This document shows positions 8,175 to 16,643 of a stretch of 38,490 nucleotides of DNA, in pieces (the first letter of the stretch is position 1; the number at the start of each line of letters is the position of its first letter). The notes under the pieces are model-generated. The model had not been told where the DNA came from, searched no databases, and saw nothing but the letters and a program-made list of their open reading frames with translations. The DNA is from Octadecabacter sp. Lineage in GTDB: Bacteria; Pseudomonadota; Alphaproteobacteria; Rhodobacterales; Rhodobacteraceae. A program made the position numbers and the translations under genes. The stretch spans positions 1-38,490 of the forward strand of contig JAGGNB010000036.1 in NCBI GenBank assembly GCA_017886375.1. The letters are read 5' to 3'.

Positions 8175-9395
8175 ATGGGCGCCTATATTTTTAAACGATT
8201 GTTGCTGGTGATCCCGACACTGCTCGGGATCATGATCATCAATTTTGTGCTGATCCAATTTGTCCCCGGCGGGCCGATTGACCAGATTATTGCCCAAATG
8301 GAAGGTGGCGGTGACGTCTTTGAAGGCATCAGCGGCGGCGGATCAGAAATTCTTGAAAGCGACAGCGGTGACAGCGTCGCGTCGCGTGGATTGCCGCAAG
8401 AATTCCTCGATGAGCTTCAGGTAGAATTCAACTTTGCGCGCATTGTCTGTGACGCTGGATATACTGGCGAACCCGATCTGCGGGCGGCTGAATGTAATCC
8501 CGTGCCGATTCCCGCGCTGGAACGTTTTTTCCTGATGATGTGGGACTATATGCGCTTTGATTTTGGCGACAGCTATTTCCGGTCTGTGTCTGTTGTGGAC
8601 CTCGTCCTTGAAAAGATGCCGGTGTCGATCACGCTGGGCCTGTGGTCCACGTTGATTGCCTACATGATCTCCATCCCGCTGGGCATCCGCAAGGCTGTGC
8701 GCGATGGCACGTCGTTTGACACATGGACGTCTGCGGCCATTATCGTCGGCTACGCGATCCCGGGGTTCTTGTTCGCAATCCTGCTGATCGTGCTGTTTGC
8801 GTCCAACAATTGTTTCCGCTTTCCGTATCTGTCGGATTGGCTGAACGGAAATTCGCTCCTGTGGTGGATGTACGACTACAATCCGACCTGTATCCGCCTG
8901 TTCCCGCTACGTGGATTGACGTCGTCGGACTTTGACCAGTTAAGCACGTGGGGTCAGATCAAGGACTATTTCCATCACATCGCACTGCCCGTTCTGGCAT
9001 CGACCATTTCGGCCTTTGCCACTTTGACGTTGCTGACCAAAAACAGCTTCTTGGACGAAATCAAAAAGCAGTACGTCATCACCGCCAAGGCCAAGGGCCT
9101 GTCAGAATCCCGCGTGCTGTACGGTCACGTGTTTCGCAACGCGATGTTGATCGTGATCTCGGGCTTTCCGGCGCTGTTCATCGGTGTGTTCTTTGGTGGC
9201 TCGTTGATCATTGAAACGCTGTTTTCGCTGGACGGATTGGGCCGCCTCGGGTTTGAGGCGACGTTGCAACGCGACTATCCGGTCATGTTCGGCACGCTGT
9301 TCGCATTCTCCCTAATGGGGCTTGTCGTTGGTATTCTGACAGACATCACATACGTGCTGATCGATCCGCGCATCGACTTTGAGAAACGGGGATAG
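8175..9395 (+). CDS. yejB: Yej peptide ABC transporter permease, subunit B
   Basis: This 406-residue inner-membrane permease starts [19 protein letters not shown], very like E. coli YejB, and keeps the phrases [19 protein letters not shown] and [10 protein letters not shown]. The coupling loop (about 305-330, [14 protein letters not shown]) would contact YejF. It is some 40 residues longer than E. coli YejB because of two insertions, near 88-112 and 211-240. Both face the periplasm by topology, and each holds two cysteines (Cys92 and Cys107; Cys213 and Cys239). The gene lies 45 bases after yejA and two bases before yejE. Confidence 0.93.
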   Translation: MGAYIFKRLLLVIPTLLGIMIINFVLIQFVPGGPIDQIIAQMEGGGDVFEGISGGGSEILESDSGDSVASRGLPQEFLDELQVEFNFARIVCDAGYTGEPDLRAAECNPVPIPALERFFLMMWDYMRFDFGDSYFRSVSVVDLVLEKMPVSITLGLWSTLIAYMISIPLGIRKAVRDGTSFDTWTSAAIIVGYAIPGFLFAILLIVLFASNNCFRFPYLSDWLNGNSLLWWMYDYNPTCIRLFPLRGLTSSDFDQLSTWGQIKDYFHHIALPVLASTISAFATLTLLTKNSFLDEIKKQYVITAKAKGLSESRVLYGHVFRNAMLIVISGFPALFIGVFFGGSLIIETLFSLDGLGRLGFEATLQRDYPVMFGTLFAFSLMGLVVGILTDITYVLIDPRIDFEKRG

Positions 9396-9397
9396 CC

Positions 9398-10543
9398 ATG
9401 CAAACCGCCATGCCACCCCCCCCGAAAAAGGGCCGTTTCGCCCTGTCGCCGCTGAACAAACGGCGCTGGAAGAATTTCACCCGCAACCGCCGTGCCTACT
9501 GGTCGCTGTGGATATTCCTGTTCCTGTTCGGGGCTTCGCTGTTTGCGGAATTCCTCGCCAATGACAAACCCATTATGGTCAGCTACCGCGGCGAAATCCG
9601 CATGCCGATCTTCAGCTTTTATTCCGAACAGGACTATGGCGGCGATTTCCCGACGGAGGCGGAATACAAAGATATAGAAGTGCGCTGTCTGATCGAAACG
9701 GGCGGACTTGAGACGTGTTTTGATGATCCCGAAGCCTTGGTCGCGGCGGCGCAAACGGGCGCCATTGACGATGACGGGTTTCAAAAGGGCTGGTTGTTCT
9801 GGCCGCCGGTGCCTTACAGCTACAATACCATCGTCGATATTCCCGGCGTGGCCCCGTCACCGCCCGACAGCAACAACTGGCTTGGCACGGATGATACCAA
9901 ACGCGACGTTGTTGCGCGGGTGATCCACGGCTTTCGCTTGTCGATCCTGTTTACGATTATCGTGACATCCATTGCGTCGGTCATTGGCATTATCGCAGGC
10001 GCTGTTCAGGGCTATTTTGGCGGCTGGGTCGACCTTGTCTTCCAGCGTTTGCTGGAAATTTGGAGCTCAACCCCGTCGCTTTACGTGATCATTATTCTGT
10101 TCGCGATTTTAGGGCGAAGTTTTTGGTTGCTGGTCTTCCTGACCATCCTGTTTGGCTGGCCAGCACTGGTCGGGGTGGTGCGTGCCGAATTCCTGCGCGC
10201 GCGCAATTTTGAATATGTCCGCGCAGCCAAAGCGCTGGGCGTCAGCGACCGCACAATCATGTTCCGCCACATGCTGCCCAACGCGATGGTCGCGACTGTC
10301 ACGATGTTGCCCTTCCTGATCACAGGTACGATTGCGACGTTGGCGTCGCTCGACTTCTTGGGCTTTGGATTGCCGTCCTCTGCGCCGTCACTGGGCGAAT
10401 TGACGTTGCAAGCCAAACAGAACCTTCAGGCCCCGTGGCTGGGTTTCACCGCATTTTTCACCTTCGCGATCATGCTGTCGCTTCTGGTATTCATCTTTGA
10501 AGGCGTGCGTGACGCGTTCGATCCGCGAAAGACATTTTCATGA
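9398..10543 (+). CDS. yejE: Yej peptide ABC transporter permease, subunit E
   Basis: This 381-residue permease is the second half of the membrane channel. The segment RRAYWSLWIFLFLFGASLFAE forms the first membrane helix, followed by the YejE phrase ANDKPIM. The core permease domain (about 175-375) includes the coupling motif RAAKALGVSDRTIM and the end VRDAFDPRK. The first periplasmic loop is longer than in E. coli and carries Cys97 and Cys107. Its start is two bases after yejB and its end overlaps yejF by four bases (ATGA). A run of eight C near 9415-9423 encodes part of a tetraproline (MPPPPKK). Confidence 0.93.
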   Translation: MQTAMPPPPKKGRFALSPLNKRRWKNFTRNRRAYWSLWIFLFLFGASLFAEFLANDKPIMVSYRGEIRMPIFSFYSEQDYGGDFPTEAEYKDIEVRCLIETGGLETCFDDPEALVAAAQTGAIDDDGFQKGWLFWPPVPYSYNTIVDIPGVAPSPPDSNNWLGTDDTKRDVVARVIHGFRLSILFTIIVTSIASVIGIIAGAVQGYFGGWVDLVFQRLLEIWSSTPSLYVIIILFAILGRSFWLLVFLTILFGWPALVGVVRAEFLRARNFEYVRAAKALGVSDRTIMFRHMLPNAMVATVTMLPFLITGTIATLASLDFLGFGLPSSAPSLGELTLQAKQNLQAPWLGFTAFFTFAIMLSLLVFIFEGVRDAFDPRKTFS

Positions 10544-12126
10544 TCGCGCGTGTTCTTGACGTTCAAAACCTCACCGTTGATTTCCGCCAAGACGGGGAAA
10601 CGACCCACGCCGTGCGCGGTATTTCGTTTCATGTCGATAAGGGCGAAACGGTCGCCATTGTGGGTGAATCGGGGTCTGGTAAATCGGTGTCCGCCTTGTC
10701 CACGGTCCAACTGCTGGGCGACAGTGCAACCGTTGGCGGGTCCATCACCTACAACGGGACCCAGATGGTCGGCGCGTCCGAAAAGGACCTACAACGCGTG
10801 CGCGGCAACAACATCAGTTTCATCTTTCAAGAACCGATGACGTCGCTGAACCCTTTGCACACCATTGAAAAACAGCTGCGCGAAAGCATTGAATTGCACC
10901 AAGGTTTGCGTGGTGATGCTGTACGGGTGCGGATCATAGACTTGCTGGAACAGGTCGGCATCCACGAACCCGCGTCCCGCCTCGGGGCCTATCCGCATCA
11001 GTTATCGGGTGGGCAACGTCAGCGTGTGATGATCGCTATGGCGCTGGCCAACGGGCCGGAAATGTTGATCGCGGATGAACCGACCACAGCGCTGGACGTG
11101 ACCATTCAGGCGCAAATTCTTGATCTGCTGGCGGACCTGAAACGCGACCTTGATATGTCGATGCTGTTCATCACCCATAATCTGACAATCGTGCGCAAAA
11201 TTGCCGACCGTGTCTGCGTGATGAAAGATGGTGAAATCGTCGAACACGGCCTCACCGCCGAAATTTTTGCCAACCCACAACATCCCTACACGCGGGCCCT
11301 GCTTGAGGCGGAAAGCACAGGTGTGCCTATCGCCGTTGATCCGCACGCAAAAATCGTGGCCGAGGCAGAGAACCTTAAAATCTGGTTCCCGCTGCAAACG
11401 GGGCTTTTGCGCCGGACAACTGGCTACGTGAAAGCAGTCAATGACGCCAACTTCAGCGTTCGGGCCGGGGAAACTGTTGGCATTGTCGGTGAATCCGGTT
11501 CTGGCAAAACAACACTGGCGCTGGCGATGATGCGGCTGATCCGCTCCGAGGGGCGGATCGTGTTTATGGGGCGTGACCTGCACGGCCTTTCGGATCGCCA
11601 CATGCGCCCCTTGCGATCCGAGATGCAGATCGTGTTTCAGGACCCCTACGGATCGCTGTCGCCGCGCATGACGGTCGAACAGATCATTGCCGAGGGGCTG
11701 ACTGTGCATGGCACCGCTGCGGGCAAACCCTCACGCCAAATGGTGGCTGAGATTATGGGCGAAGTCGGGCTTGATCCTGCGTTGATGGATCGCTACCCGC
11801 ACGAATTTTCGGGTGGTCAGCGTCAGCGGGTCGCGATTGCCCGTGCGATGATTCTGCGCCCCAAACTGGTGGTGCTGGATGAACCGACATCGGCGCTGGA
11901 TATGACGGTGCAGGTTCAAATCGTGCAATTGTTGCGTGATCTTCAGCAGAAATACCAACTGGCGTATCTGTTCATCTCACACGATCTAAAGGTCGTGCGC
12001 GCACTGTCGCATAAGGTGATGGTGATGAAACGCGGGGATGTTGTCGAAGCAGGCGATGCGGACGCAATTTTTGATGCGCCGCAGAACGATTATACCCGCG
12101 AGTTGATGAAAGCGGCCTTTGGCTAG
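10540..12126 (+). CDS. yejF: Yej peptide ABC transporter ATPase, two fused nucleotide-binding domains
   Basis: At 528 residues it matches E. coli YejF (529). Each half is a complete ATPase. The first has Walker A GESGSGKS (42-49), signature LSGGQRQRV and Walker B LIADEPTTALD. The second starts near residue 270 with [18 protein letters not shown] and VLDEPTSALD. The protein powers uptake through YejBE from the cytoplasmic face. It is translationally coupled to yejE by ATGA. The stop overlaps the convergent stop of the hydrolase-fold gene by three to four bases, and no terminator hairpin is evident between them. Confidence 0.95.
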   Translation: MIARVLDVQNLTVDFRQDGETTHAVRGISFHVDKGETVAIVGESGSGKSVSALSTVQLLGDSATVGGSITYNGTQMVGASEKDLQRVRGNNISFIFQEPMTSLNPLHTIEKQLRESIELHQGLRGDAVRVRIIDLLEQVGIHEPASRLGAYPHQLSGGQRQRVMIAMALANGPEMLIADEPTTALDVTIQAQILDLLADLKRDLDMSMLFITHNLTIVRKIADRVCVMKDGEIVEHGLTAEIFANPQHPYTRALLEAESTGVPIAVDPHAKIVAEAENLKIWFPLQTGLLRRTTGYVKAVNDANFSVRAGETVGIVGESGSGKTTLALAMMRLIRSEGRIVFMGRDLHGLSDRHMRPLRSEMQIVFQDPYGSLSPRMTVEQIIAEGLTVHGTAAGKPSRQMVAEIMGEVGLDPALMDRYPHEFSGGQRQRVAIARAMILRPKLVVLDEPTSALDMTVQVQIVQLLRDLQQKYQLAYLFISHDLKVVRALSHKVMVMKRGDVVEAGDADAIFDAPQNDYTRELMKAAFG

Positions 12127-12815
12127 GCTTCAAACGTGACGGACGCGTCGCTTAGTCCTTCGATTTCACAAAGACAGGTCTGACCGCGCGCAATTGGTCC
12201 CACGCCAGCCGGTGTGCCTGTCATAATGATGTCGCCTGCTTGCAGCGTCACCAGTGTCGACAATGTCGCGATGATTTCTGGCACCGACCAGATCATTTGG
12301 GTCAAATCGCCGCTCTGTCGGGATTGGCCGTCCACAGAACATGTCACCGCACCTGTGGTTGGATGTCCGACCTCTGCCACGGGATGCACGGTTCCGATCA
12401 CGGCGGAATTGTCGAACCCCTTGGCCATGTCCCAAGGCAAACCCTTGGATTTTACGGCTGTTTGAATATCGCGGCGGGTCAGGTCGTTGCCGACGGCGTA
12501 GCCATAAACATGCGACAGCGCGTCGTCTGTCGTGATGTCCGTGCCACCTGTCTTCAGAACGACAACCAACTCGACTTCATGATGCAGGTTTTCAGTTGCA
12601 GGCGGGAACGGGATTGTCGCGCCCGATTGCACCACCGCACTGTTTGGTTTCATAAAAAAGACTGGTGGGTCCGCCTTGGCATCGCCGCCCATTTCAGCCA
12701 CGTGGTCGGCATAGTTCTGGCCAACGCAAAAGATGCGGTGGACGCCGACATGACGATCTGCATCGCTGGTGCGCAGGGTCGGGGCATTGGGCGGGCGGAC
12801 TTCAAGTACGGACAT
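12123..12815 (-). CDS. Fumarylacetoacetate hydrolase family protein (FAHD1/YcgM-like)
   Basis: This 230-residue member of the fumarylacetoacetase C-terminal fold has the characteristic phrases IFCVGQNYADHVAEMG near the N-terminus and PPVFFMKPNSAVV. Metal-binding acids follow in LHHEVELVVVL, and the end contains GDIIMTGTPAGVG. Members hydrolyse or decarboxylate acylpyruvates, oxaloacetate or aromatic-cleavage products; which substrate applies here is not clear. ATG 12815 has AAGGA eight bases upstream and gives the usual length. A longer reading from 12860 would overlap the upstream gene. It lies 20 bases downstream of the carboxypeptidase gene on the same strand, so the two are probably co-transcribed. 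Confidence 0.88.
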   Translation of the reverse strand: MSVLEVRPPNAPTLRTSDADRHVGVHRIFCVGQNYADHVAEMGGDAKADPPVFFMKPNSAVVQSGATIPFPPATENLHHEVELVVVLKTGGTDITTDDALSHVYGYAVGNDLTRRDIQTAVKSKGLPWDMAKGFDNSAVIGTVHPVAEVGHPTTGAVTCSVDGQSRQSGDLTQMIWSVPEIIATLSTLVTLQAGDIIMTGTPAGVGPIARGQTCLCEIEGLSDASVTFEA

Positions 12816-12835
12816 GTCGTGTTCCTTGGGCTGGG

Positions 12836-14248
12836 TTATTCTGGCCCGATCATGAAACATGTTGTGCCGCGGGCTTGCAAGCGTGCGCAGGCAAGTTCGG
12901 CACCTTCGTGCGTTAACCCCATGAAATTTGCATCAAACCCGCTGCTGGATTGGTTCACGCGACGAAGTGAGCCATCAAGCGTCGACATTTCGTTCAACGC
13001 GACACGCAGCAACACCCGTTCGGCCTGATAGCGCGAATTGTAGCGTCCGACGTTTACGCCCCAAAGACGACTGCCTGACGTCGAAATGCGGGTCACGATC
13101 TCTGGTTCGCTTGGGGCGGGGCTGGCTTGTTGCACGGCGGCGAGGACCACGTCACCAGATGGTCTGGCTTGCGGCGATTGGGTGGTTTCTGGTGCGGTTG
13201 CGACTGTTTGCAGCACTTCGGTCACGGCATTTTCAATCACATCGGCATCTACGACAAGCAGAATGGCGGCGGGCTGCTCAGGGGCAGGGCGCGCATTCGG
13301 GCGCAGCGAGCGGCTGACCAACCCGTTCACGCGCACCGTGCGCGCAGTCGTGCCAGGCGCCGGAGCGTCCGGGCTGCCTGACCCTTGTGCGGGAACGGGG
13401 CTTGGCCGATTGATATTGGCTGTGGTCGGCGCACGGGCAAACCCCATATCGAGCAGTTCCGCGACACGGGCGTTACGTTGTGCCGTGGAAGATCCACCAA
13501 ACATCGTGGCGATGATGCGTTCCTGACCACGTTCCGCAGAGGCCACAAGATTGAAGCCAGCGGCGCGGGTGTAACCCGTCTTAATTCCATCGGCACCGCG
13601 ATAGGCACTCAGGAAACGGCGATTGGTGTTGGCCACTTGGCGCACGCCTGCGTCCGTCGTCAGGCGGCTGAAGATGTTATAGTACTGCGGGAAATCGTAA
13701 ATCATATGACGTCCCAGAACTGTCATGTCGCGGGCCGTCGAAAGATGCCCAGATTCGGTCAAGCCGTGGGCGTTGCGGAATGTGGTGCGCGACATGCCCA
13801 TGGCGCGGGCGGTGGCGGTCATCCGACGGGCAAAGGCGGCTTCGTTGCCTTCCAGCGCAATGCCGATGGCCGTTGCGGCATCATTGGCAGATTTCACACC
13901 CGAAGCACGGACCAGATAACGGAACTGGATGCGTTGACCTGCAACAAGTCCGAGCTTTGAGGGCGGCTCGTTTGCAGCCACGCTCGTGATCGTGATCATG
14001 TCATCAAGGCTGATCTCGCCACGCTCAATTGCTTGGAACGCGATATAAAGCGTCATCATCTTGGTGAGCGATGCCGGATGCAACTGGGTGTCGGCATTTC
14101 GCGAATGCAATATCTCACCGGTGCGCGCATCCATAACCATGGCCGCGTAGGGTGCAGAATTACCTGCGATAGGCGCCAAGGCAGCCATCAGGAGAGTTAA
14201 CAATAGAAGGATTCCCGCGAACGCGGGGTTTTGAATACGACGTTTCAC
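12836..14248 (-). CDS. D-alanyl-D-alanine carboxypeptidase with C-terminal SPOR domain
   Basis: This 470-residue penicillin-binding protein of the DacA/DacC class trims the terminal D-Ala from peptidoglycan peptides in the periplasm. A signal peptide (about 1-31) with the hydrophobic core AGILLLLTLLMAALAPIAG precedes the transpeptidase-like domain. That domain has SLTK (60-63), SAN (120-122) and KTG (223-225). A Pro/Ala-rich linker (about 280-385) leads to a SPOR domain (about 395-470), which binds denuded septal glycan, suggesting a place at the division site. The start is GTG at 14248, with AAGGG seven bases upstream. That ribosome site lies inside a 10-bp inverted repeat with the leader (see 14250-14333), and a 9-codon upstream frame ends across the start as GTGA. 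Confidence 0.93.
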   Translation of the reverse strand: MKRRIQNPAFAGILLLLTLLMAALAPIAGNSAPYAAMVMDARTGEILHSRNADTQLHPASLTKMMTLYIAFQAIERGEISLDDMITITSVAANEPPSKLGLVAGQRIQFRYLVRASGVKSANDAATAIGIALEGNEAAFARRMTATARAMGMSRTTFRNAHGLTESGHLSTARDMTVLGRHMIYDFPQYYNIFSRLTTDAGVRQVANTNRRFLSAYRGADGIKTGYTRAAGFNLVASAERGQERIIATMFGGSSTAQRNARVAELLDMGFARAPTTANINRPSPVPAQGSGSPDAPAPGTTARTVRVNGLVSRSLRPNARPAPEQPAAILLVVDADVIENAVTEVLQTVATAPETTQSPQARPSGDVVLAAVQQASPAPSEPEIVTRISTSGSRLWGVNVGRYNSRYQAERVLLRVALNEMSTLDGSLRRVNQSSSGFDANFMGLTHEGAELACARLQARGTTCFMIGPE

Positions 14249-14249
14249 G

Positions 14250-14333
14250 CCACTGCCCTTTTCTTTAGCCTCATGAGCCCCGATTTATTGGTGGGGTCTC
14301 TTATTATGAAATAAGGCTAGCACAGGGCAGTGG
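14250..14333 (-). promoter_or_regulatory. Candidate structured 5' leader RNA of the carboxypeptidase gene
   Basis: Read on the minus strand, CCACTGCCCT (14333-14324) pairs perfectly with AGGGCAGTGG (14259-14250). The second arm contains the ribosome site and ends one base before the GTG start. Inside lie TAGCC/GGCTA (14319-14315 with 14270-14266), a TTATT/AATAA hairpin with loop TCAT, and a GAG-A-CCCC/GGGG-CTC stem (14300-14275). Together they form a possible three-way junction. The pairing is seen directly; a regulatory role is inference. The transcription start is not known. Confidence 0.45.
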
Positions 14334-14403
14334 TTCAGAAAATACCCTAAATTCAAAGGGTTTGGGTGTGGCAAACCTGCACAATTCACATACTTTGGGG
14401 CAT

Positions 14404-14437
14404 ATCTAGGGGTCGGCTGCTGTTTTGACCCCTAGAT
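14404..14437. repeat. Perfect 11-bp inverted repeat in the intergenic region
   Basis: ATCTAGGGGTC (14404-14414) and GACCCCTAGAT (14427-14437) are exact inverse complements around a 12-base spacer. No T-run follows on either strand, so a terminator is unlikely. It lies between the terminator of the HAD gene and the carboxypeptidase leader and could be an operator or a small cruciform. Confidence 0.6.
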
Positions 14438-14467
14438 GGTGGATTATGGCAAGAATGGGGCGGATCG

Positions 14468-14490
14468 ATAAAAACCCTCAATTGAGGGTT
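14468..14490 (-). terminator. Intrinsic terminator of the HAD gene, with the stop codon inside the stem
   Basis: The 18-base palindrome at 14473-14490 folds on the minus strand as AACCCTC-AATT-GAGGGTT followed by TTT. The TGA stop codon of the HAD gene (14480-14478) lies within the stem and loop junction, so translation ends inside the hairpin. The same palindrome would form on the plus strand, but without the T-run. Confidence 0.75.
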
Positions 14491-15173
14491 GCAACCAGTT
14501 CTGGCAACTCGCCCAGCGTGGCAATTTCGCGGAATCGACGGTGGCTGATGGGCGCAACAGCGTGTTCATAGCCCCACGTTAGTTCATGGGGGACGTGGAC
14601 GCCCCACGCGCCGGCCTCAATCGCGGGAATCACATCCGATCGCACCGAATTGCCGACCATCATCTGATGAGCCGTGTCGTGGCGCGCGAAAATGCGGGCA
14701 TACACATCGGCACTCTTATCACTGACGATTTCAACAGTATCGAACAGATCGCCCAAGCCCGATTGCGCCAGTTTGCGTTCCTGATCCAGCAAATCACCCT
14801 TGGTTATCAACACGATCTCTGCCGTTTGCCGCAGCTGTTGAATGGCGCCGCGCACGCCGGGCAGCAATTCCACCGGATCCGACAGCATGTCGCGCCCCAT
14901 GGACAGTAACTCTGCGATGACGGCCGTGGGCACCGCGCCGTCCGTCACCTCAATCGCGGTTTCGACCATCGACAGCACAAAGCCTTTGACGCCAAAGCCA
15001 TAGATTCCCAGATTGCGCCGCTCAGCGCTCAACAGCCGATCCTGTAGGTCATCGCCTGACGTGAACGCCGCCAGCAATTCAGAGAACCTGTTTTGGGTCA
15101 GCTTAAAGCCGCGTTCGTTGTGCCACAGCGTGTCGTCCGCGTCGAATGCGATCGTCCAGTTTCTATTGCTCAA
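14478..15173 (-). CDS. HAD-superfamily phosphatase-like hydrolase
   Basis: The roughly 231-residue protein has the HAD aspartate motif FDADDTLW near its N-terminus, a helical cap, the motif II-type LITKGD and the late acid motif [17 protein letters not shown]. Such enzymes transfer a phosphate through an aspartyl-phosphate with Mg2+; the substrate cannot be named. The start chosen is TTG at 15173, preceded by AGGA at good distance. It puts eight residues before FDADDT as in typical relatives. GTG at 15203 would add ten residues and is possible. The gene is divergent from clpS and ends in an intrinsic terminator, so it appears to be transcribed alone. Confidence 0.85.
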   Translation of the reverse strand: MSNRNWTIAFDADDTLWHNERGFKLTQNRFSELLAAFTSGDDLQDRLLSAERRNLGIYGFGVKGFVLSMVETAIEVTDGAVPTAVIAELLSMGRDMLSDPVELLPGVRGAIQQLRQTAEIVLITKGDLLDQERKLAQSGLGDLFDTVEIVSDKSADVYARIFARHDTAHQMMVGNSVRSDVIPAIEAGAWGVHVPHELTWGYEHAVAPISHRRFREIATLGELPELVATLN

Positions 15174-15293
15174 GGGGTGTTCCTGCCTTGTGTTATGCGT
15201 CACTTATGCGTGGCCCCTTTTCATAGGTGCCATGAAGGTTATATTAAGTCGCGGAACGCATATTCTACCAGTGACTCGCGCCAAAGGAATACC

Positions 15294-15635
15294 ATGCTGC
15301 AAGACGTTTACATGATGGCTGATCGCGACGATGACGACGATAGCGATATCGGGATCAAACTTGAAACACGGACCAAGACCAAACGCCCACCGCTGTACAA
15401 AGTGATGATCCTGAACGACGATTACACGCCGATGGAATTTGTTGTGCACGTGTTGGAACGCTTCTTTAGCCTGACCCATGACCAGTCGGTTGAGATCATG
15501 TTGGCCGTGCACAAAAAGGGTCTCGCGGTGGTTGGCGTGTTCAGCCATGAGATCGCGGAAACCAAAGTTGCGCTGGTGATGGACCTTGCCGCGCGTCACC
15601 AACACCCCCTACAATGCACGATGGAAAAAGAGTGA
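15294..15635 (+). CDS. clpS: ATP-dependent Clp protease adaptor ClpS
   Basis: This 113-residue adaptor binds substrates with N-terminal Leu, Phe, Tyr or Trp and hands them to ClpA for ClpAP degradation. A flexible acidic N-terminus with DRDDDDDSD precedes the core, which has [17 protein letters not shown] and the ClpA-contacting [23 protein letters not shown] 15294 has AAAGGAAT at ideal distance; the longer reading from 15093 runs through the divergent HAD gene. clpA is not next to it: the following gene is an rRNA methyltransferase, 25 bases downstream. Confidence 0.95.
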   Translation: MLQDVYMMADRDDDDDSDIGIKLETRTKTKRPPLYKVMILNDDYTPMEFVVHVLERFFSLTHDQSVEIMLAVHKKGLAVVGVFSHEIAETKVALVMDLAARHQHPLQCTMEKE

Positions 15636-15660
15636 GGGCGCGTCGCCCGCTTGGTTCATC

Positions 15661-16599
15661 ATGAAATATTCTCGCCTCTTTACCGCGCTGGACGAAGGTC
15701 TGGACCTGACTGGAACGCTGCATATCCTGCGCCCGCCCGCTGGCTATGATCTGGCTGGGTTAAGCGATGTCAGTGTCGAGTCGACGTTTTATCCCGACCA
15801 CCAATATTGGCAGGCCATGGGCATGGTTGGCGATGGCACAGGCCGCGGCGCGACGCTTGTGGTGGTGCCGCGATCAAAAACGCTTGCACGCGCCATGATC
15901 AGCGACGCAATTGCTGCCGGTGGTTTGGTGATCGTTGACGGACAGAAGACCGAAGGCATTGAAGGCATCTACAAAGACATCCGCAAGACCAACACGATCC
16001 TAGGCGTTGTCGCTAAGGGTCATGGGCGGCTGTTCTGGTTTGAGGCTGGCACGGCCCCAGATTGGGACGTTACGGTCACATCGCCCGACGGATACAAAAC
16101 GGTCGCGGGTGTGTTTTCCGAAACGAAGATCGACATCGGCTCCTCCCAATTAGTCCCACACCTTGATGCGCTTAAGGGCGACGTGGCCGACCTTGGCGCA
16201 GGCTGGGGCTATCTCAGCCGTGAGATTTTGACCCATGAAGGCGTCACGCGGCTCGATATGATCGAGGCGGACAAGGCGGCGTTGGACTGTGCTGTCATAA
16301 ATACCAATGATGCCCGCGCGCGCCCTGTTTGGACCGACGCGCTCACATTTAGTGGCGGGCCCTATGACATCGTTGTGTCCAACCCACCGTTTCACACCAC
16401 ACGTGCGGGTGATCCCGACCTTGGAAAGGGCTTTATCGCCACTGCTGCGCGCATCCTGAAACCGCGCGGCGCATTTTTTATGGTCGCCAACCGTCATCTG
16501 CCCTATGAGGCGGAACTGGATGCAAAGTTTGCACGCGTCGAAGAACTTGCCGGAACAGGCGCGTTTAAGATTTTCCGTGCGACTCGCCCCAAGCGCTAA
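15661..16599 (+). CDS. RsmC-like class I SAM-dependent methyltransferase
   Basis: This 312-residue protein has the two-lobe layout of RsmC/RsmD-type rRNA guanine-N2 methyltransferases. The N-terminal lobe (about 1-150) is degenerate. The C-terminal Rossmann lobe has SAM motif I DLGAGWGYLS and the catalytic motif IV VVSNPPFHTT. The NPPF tetrad marks amino-group methyltransferases. 16S rRNA G1207 is the likely target by family, though that is not proven here. ATG 15661 begins MKYSRLFTALDEG; the upstream reading overlaps clpS. It probably shares a transcript with clpS (25-base gap) and perhaps with the SDR gene 44 bases downstream. Confidence 0.88.
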   Translation: MKYSRLFTALDEGLDLTGTLHILRPPAGYDLAGLSDVSVESTFYPDHQYWQAMGMVGDGTGRGATLVVVPRSKTLARAMISDAIAAGGLVIVDGQKTEGIEGIYKDIRKTNTILGVVAKGHGRLFWFEAGTAPDWDVTVTSPDGYKTVAGVFSETKIDIGSSQLVPHLDALKGDVADLGAGWGYLSREILTHEGVTRLDMIEADKAALDCAVINTNDARARPVWTDALTFSGGPYDIVVSNPPFHTTRAGDPDLGKGFIATAARILKPRGAFFMVANRHLPYEAELDAKFARVEELAGTGAFKIFRATRPKR

Positions 16600-16643
16600 T
16601 ATCGCTTAGCCTTTCCAAATCTGTTTGGTTCTCAGGAGTTGTT

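Noticed and set aside
12240-13028. Plus-strand open frame of 262 codons over the hydrolase-fold and carboxypeptidase genes
   Set aside because: It crosses two opposite-strand genes with clear domains and resembles no protein family.
14404-14437. Inverted repeat as an intrinsic terminator
   Set aside because: No T-run follows on either strand, and the HAD gene already has a better terminator at 14468-14490.
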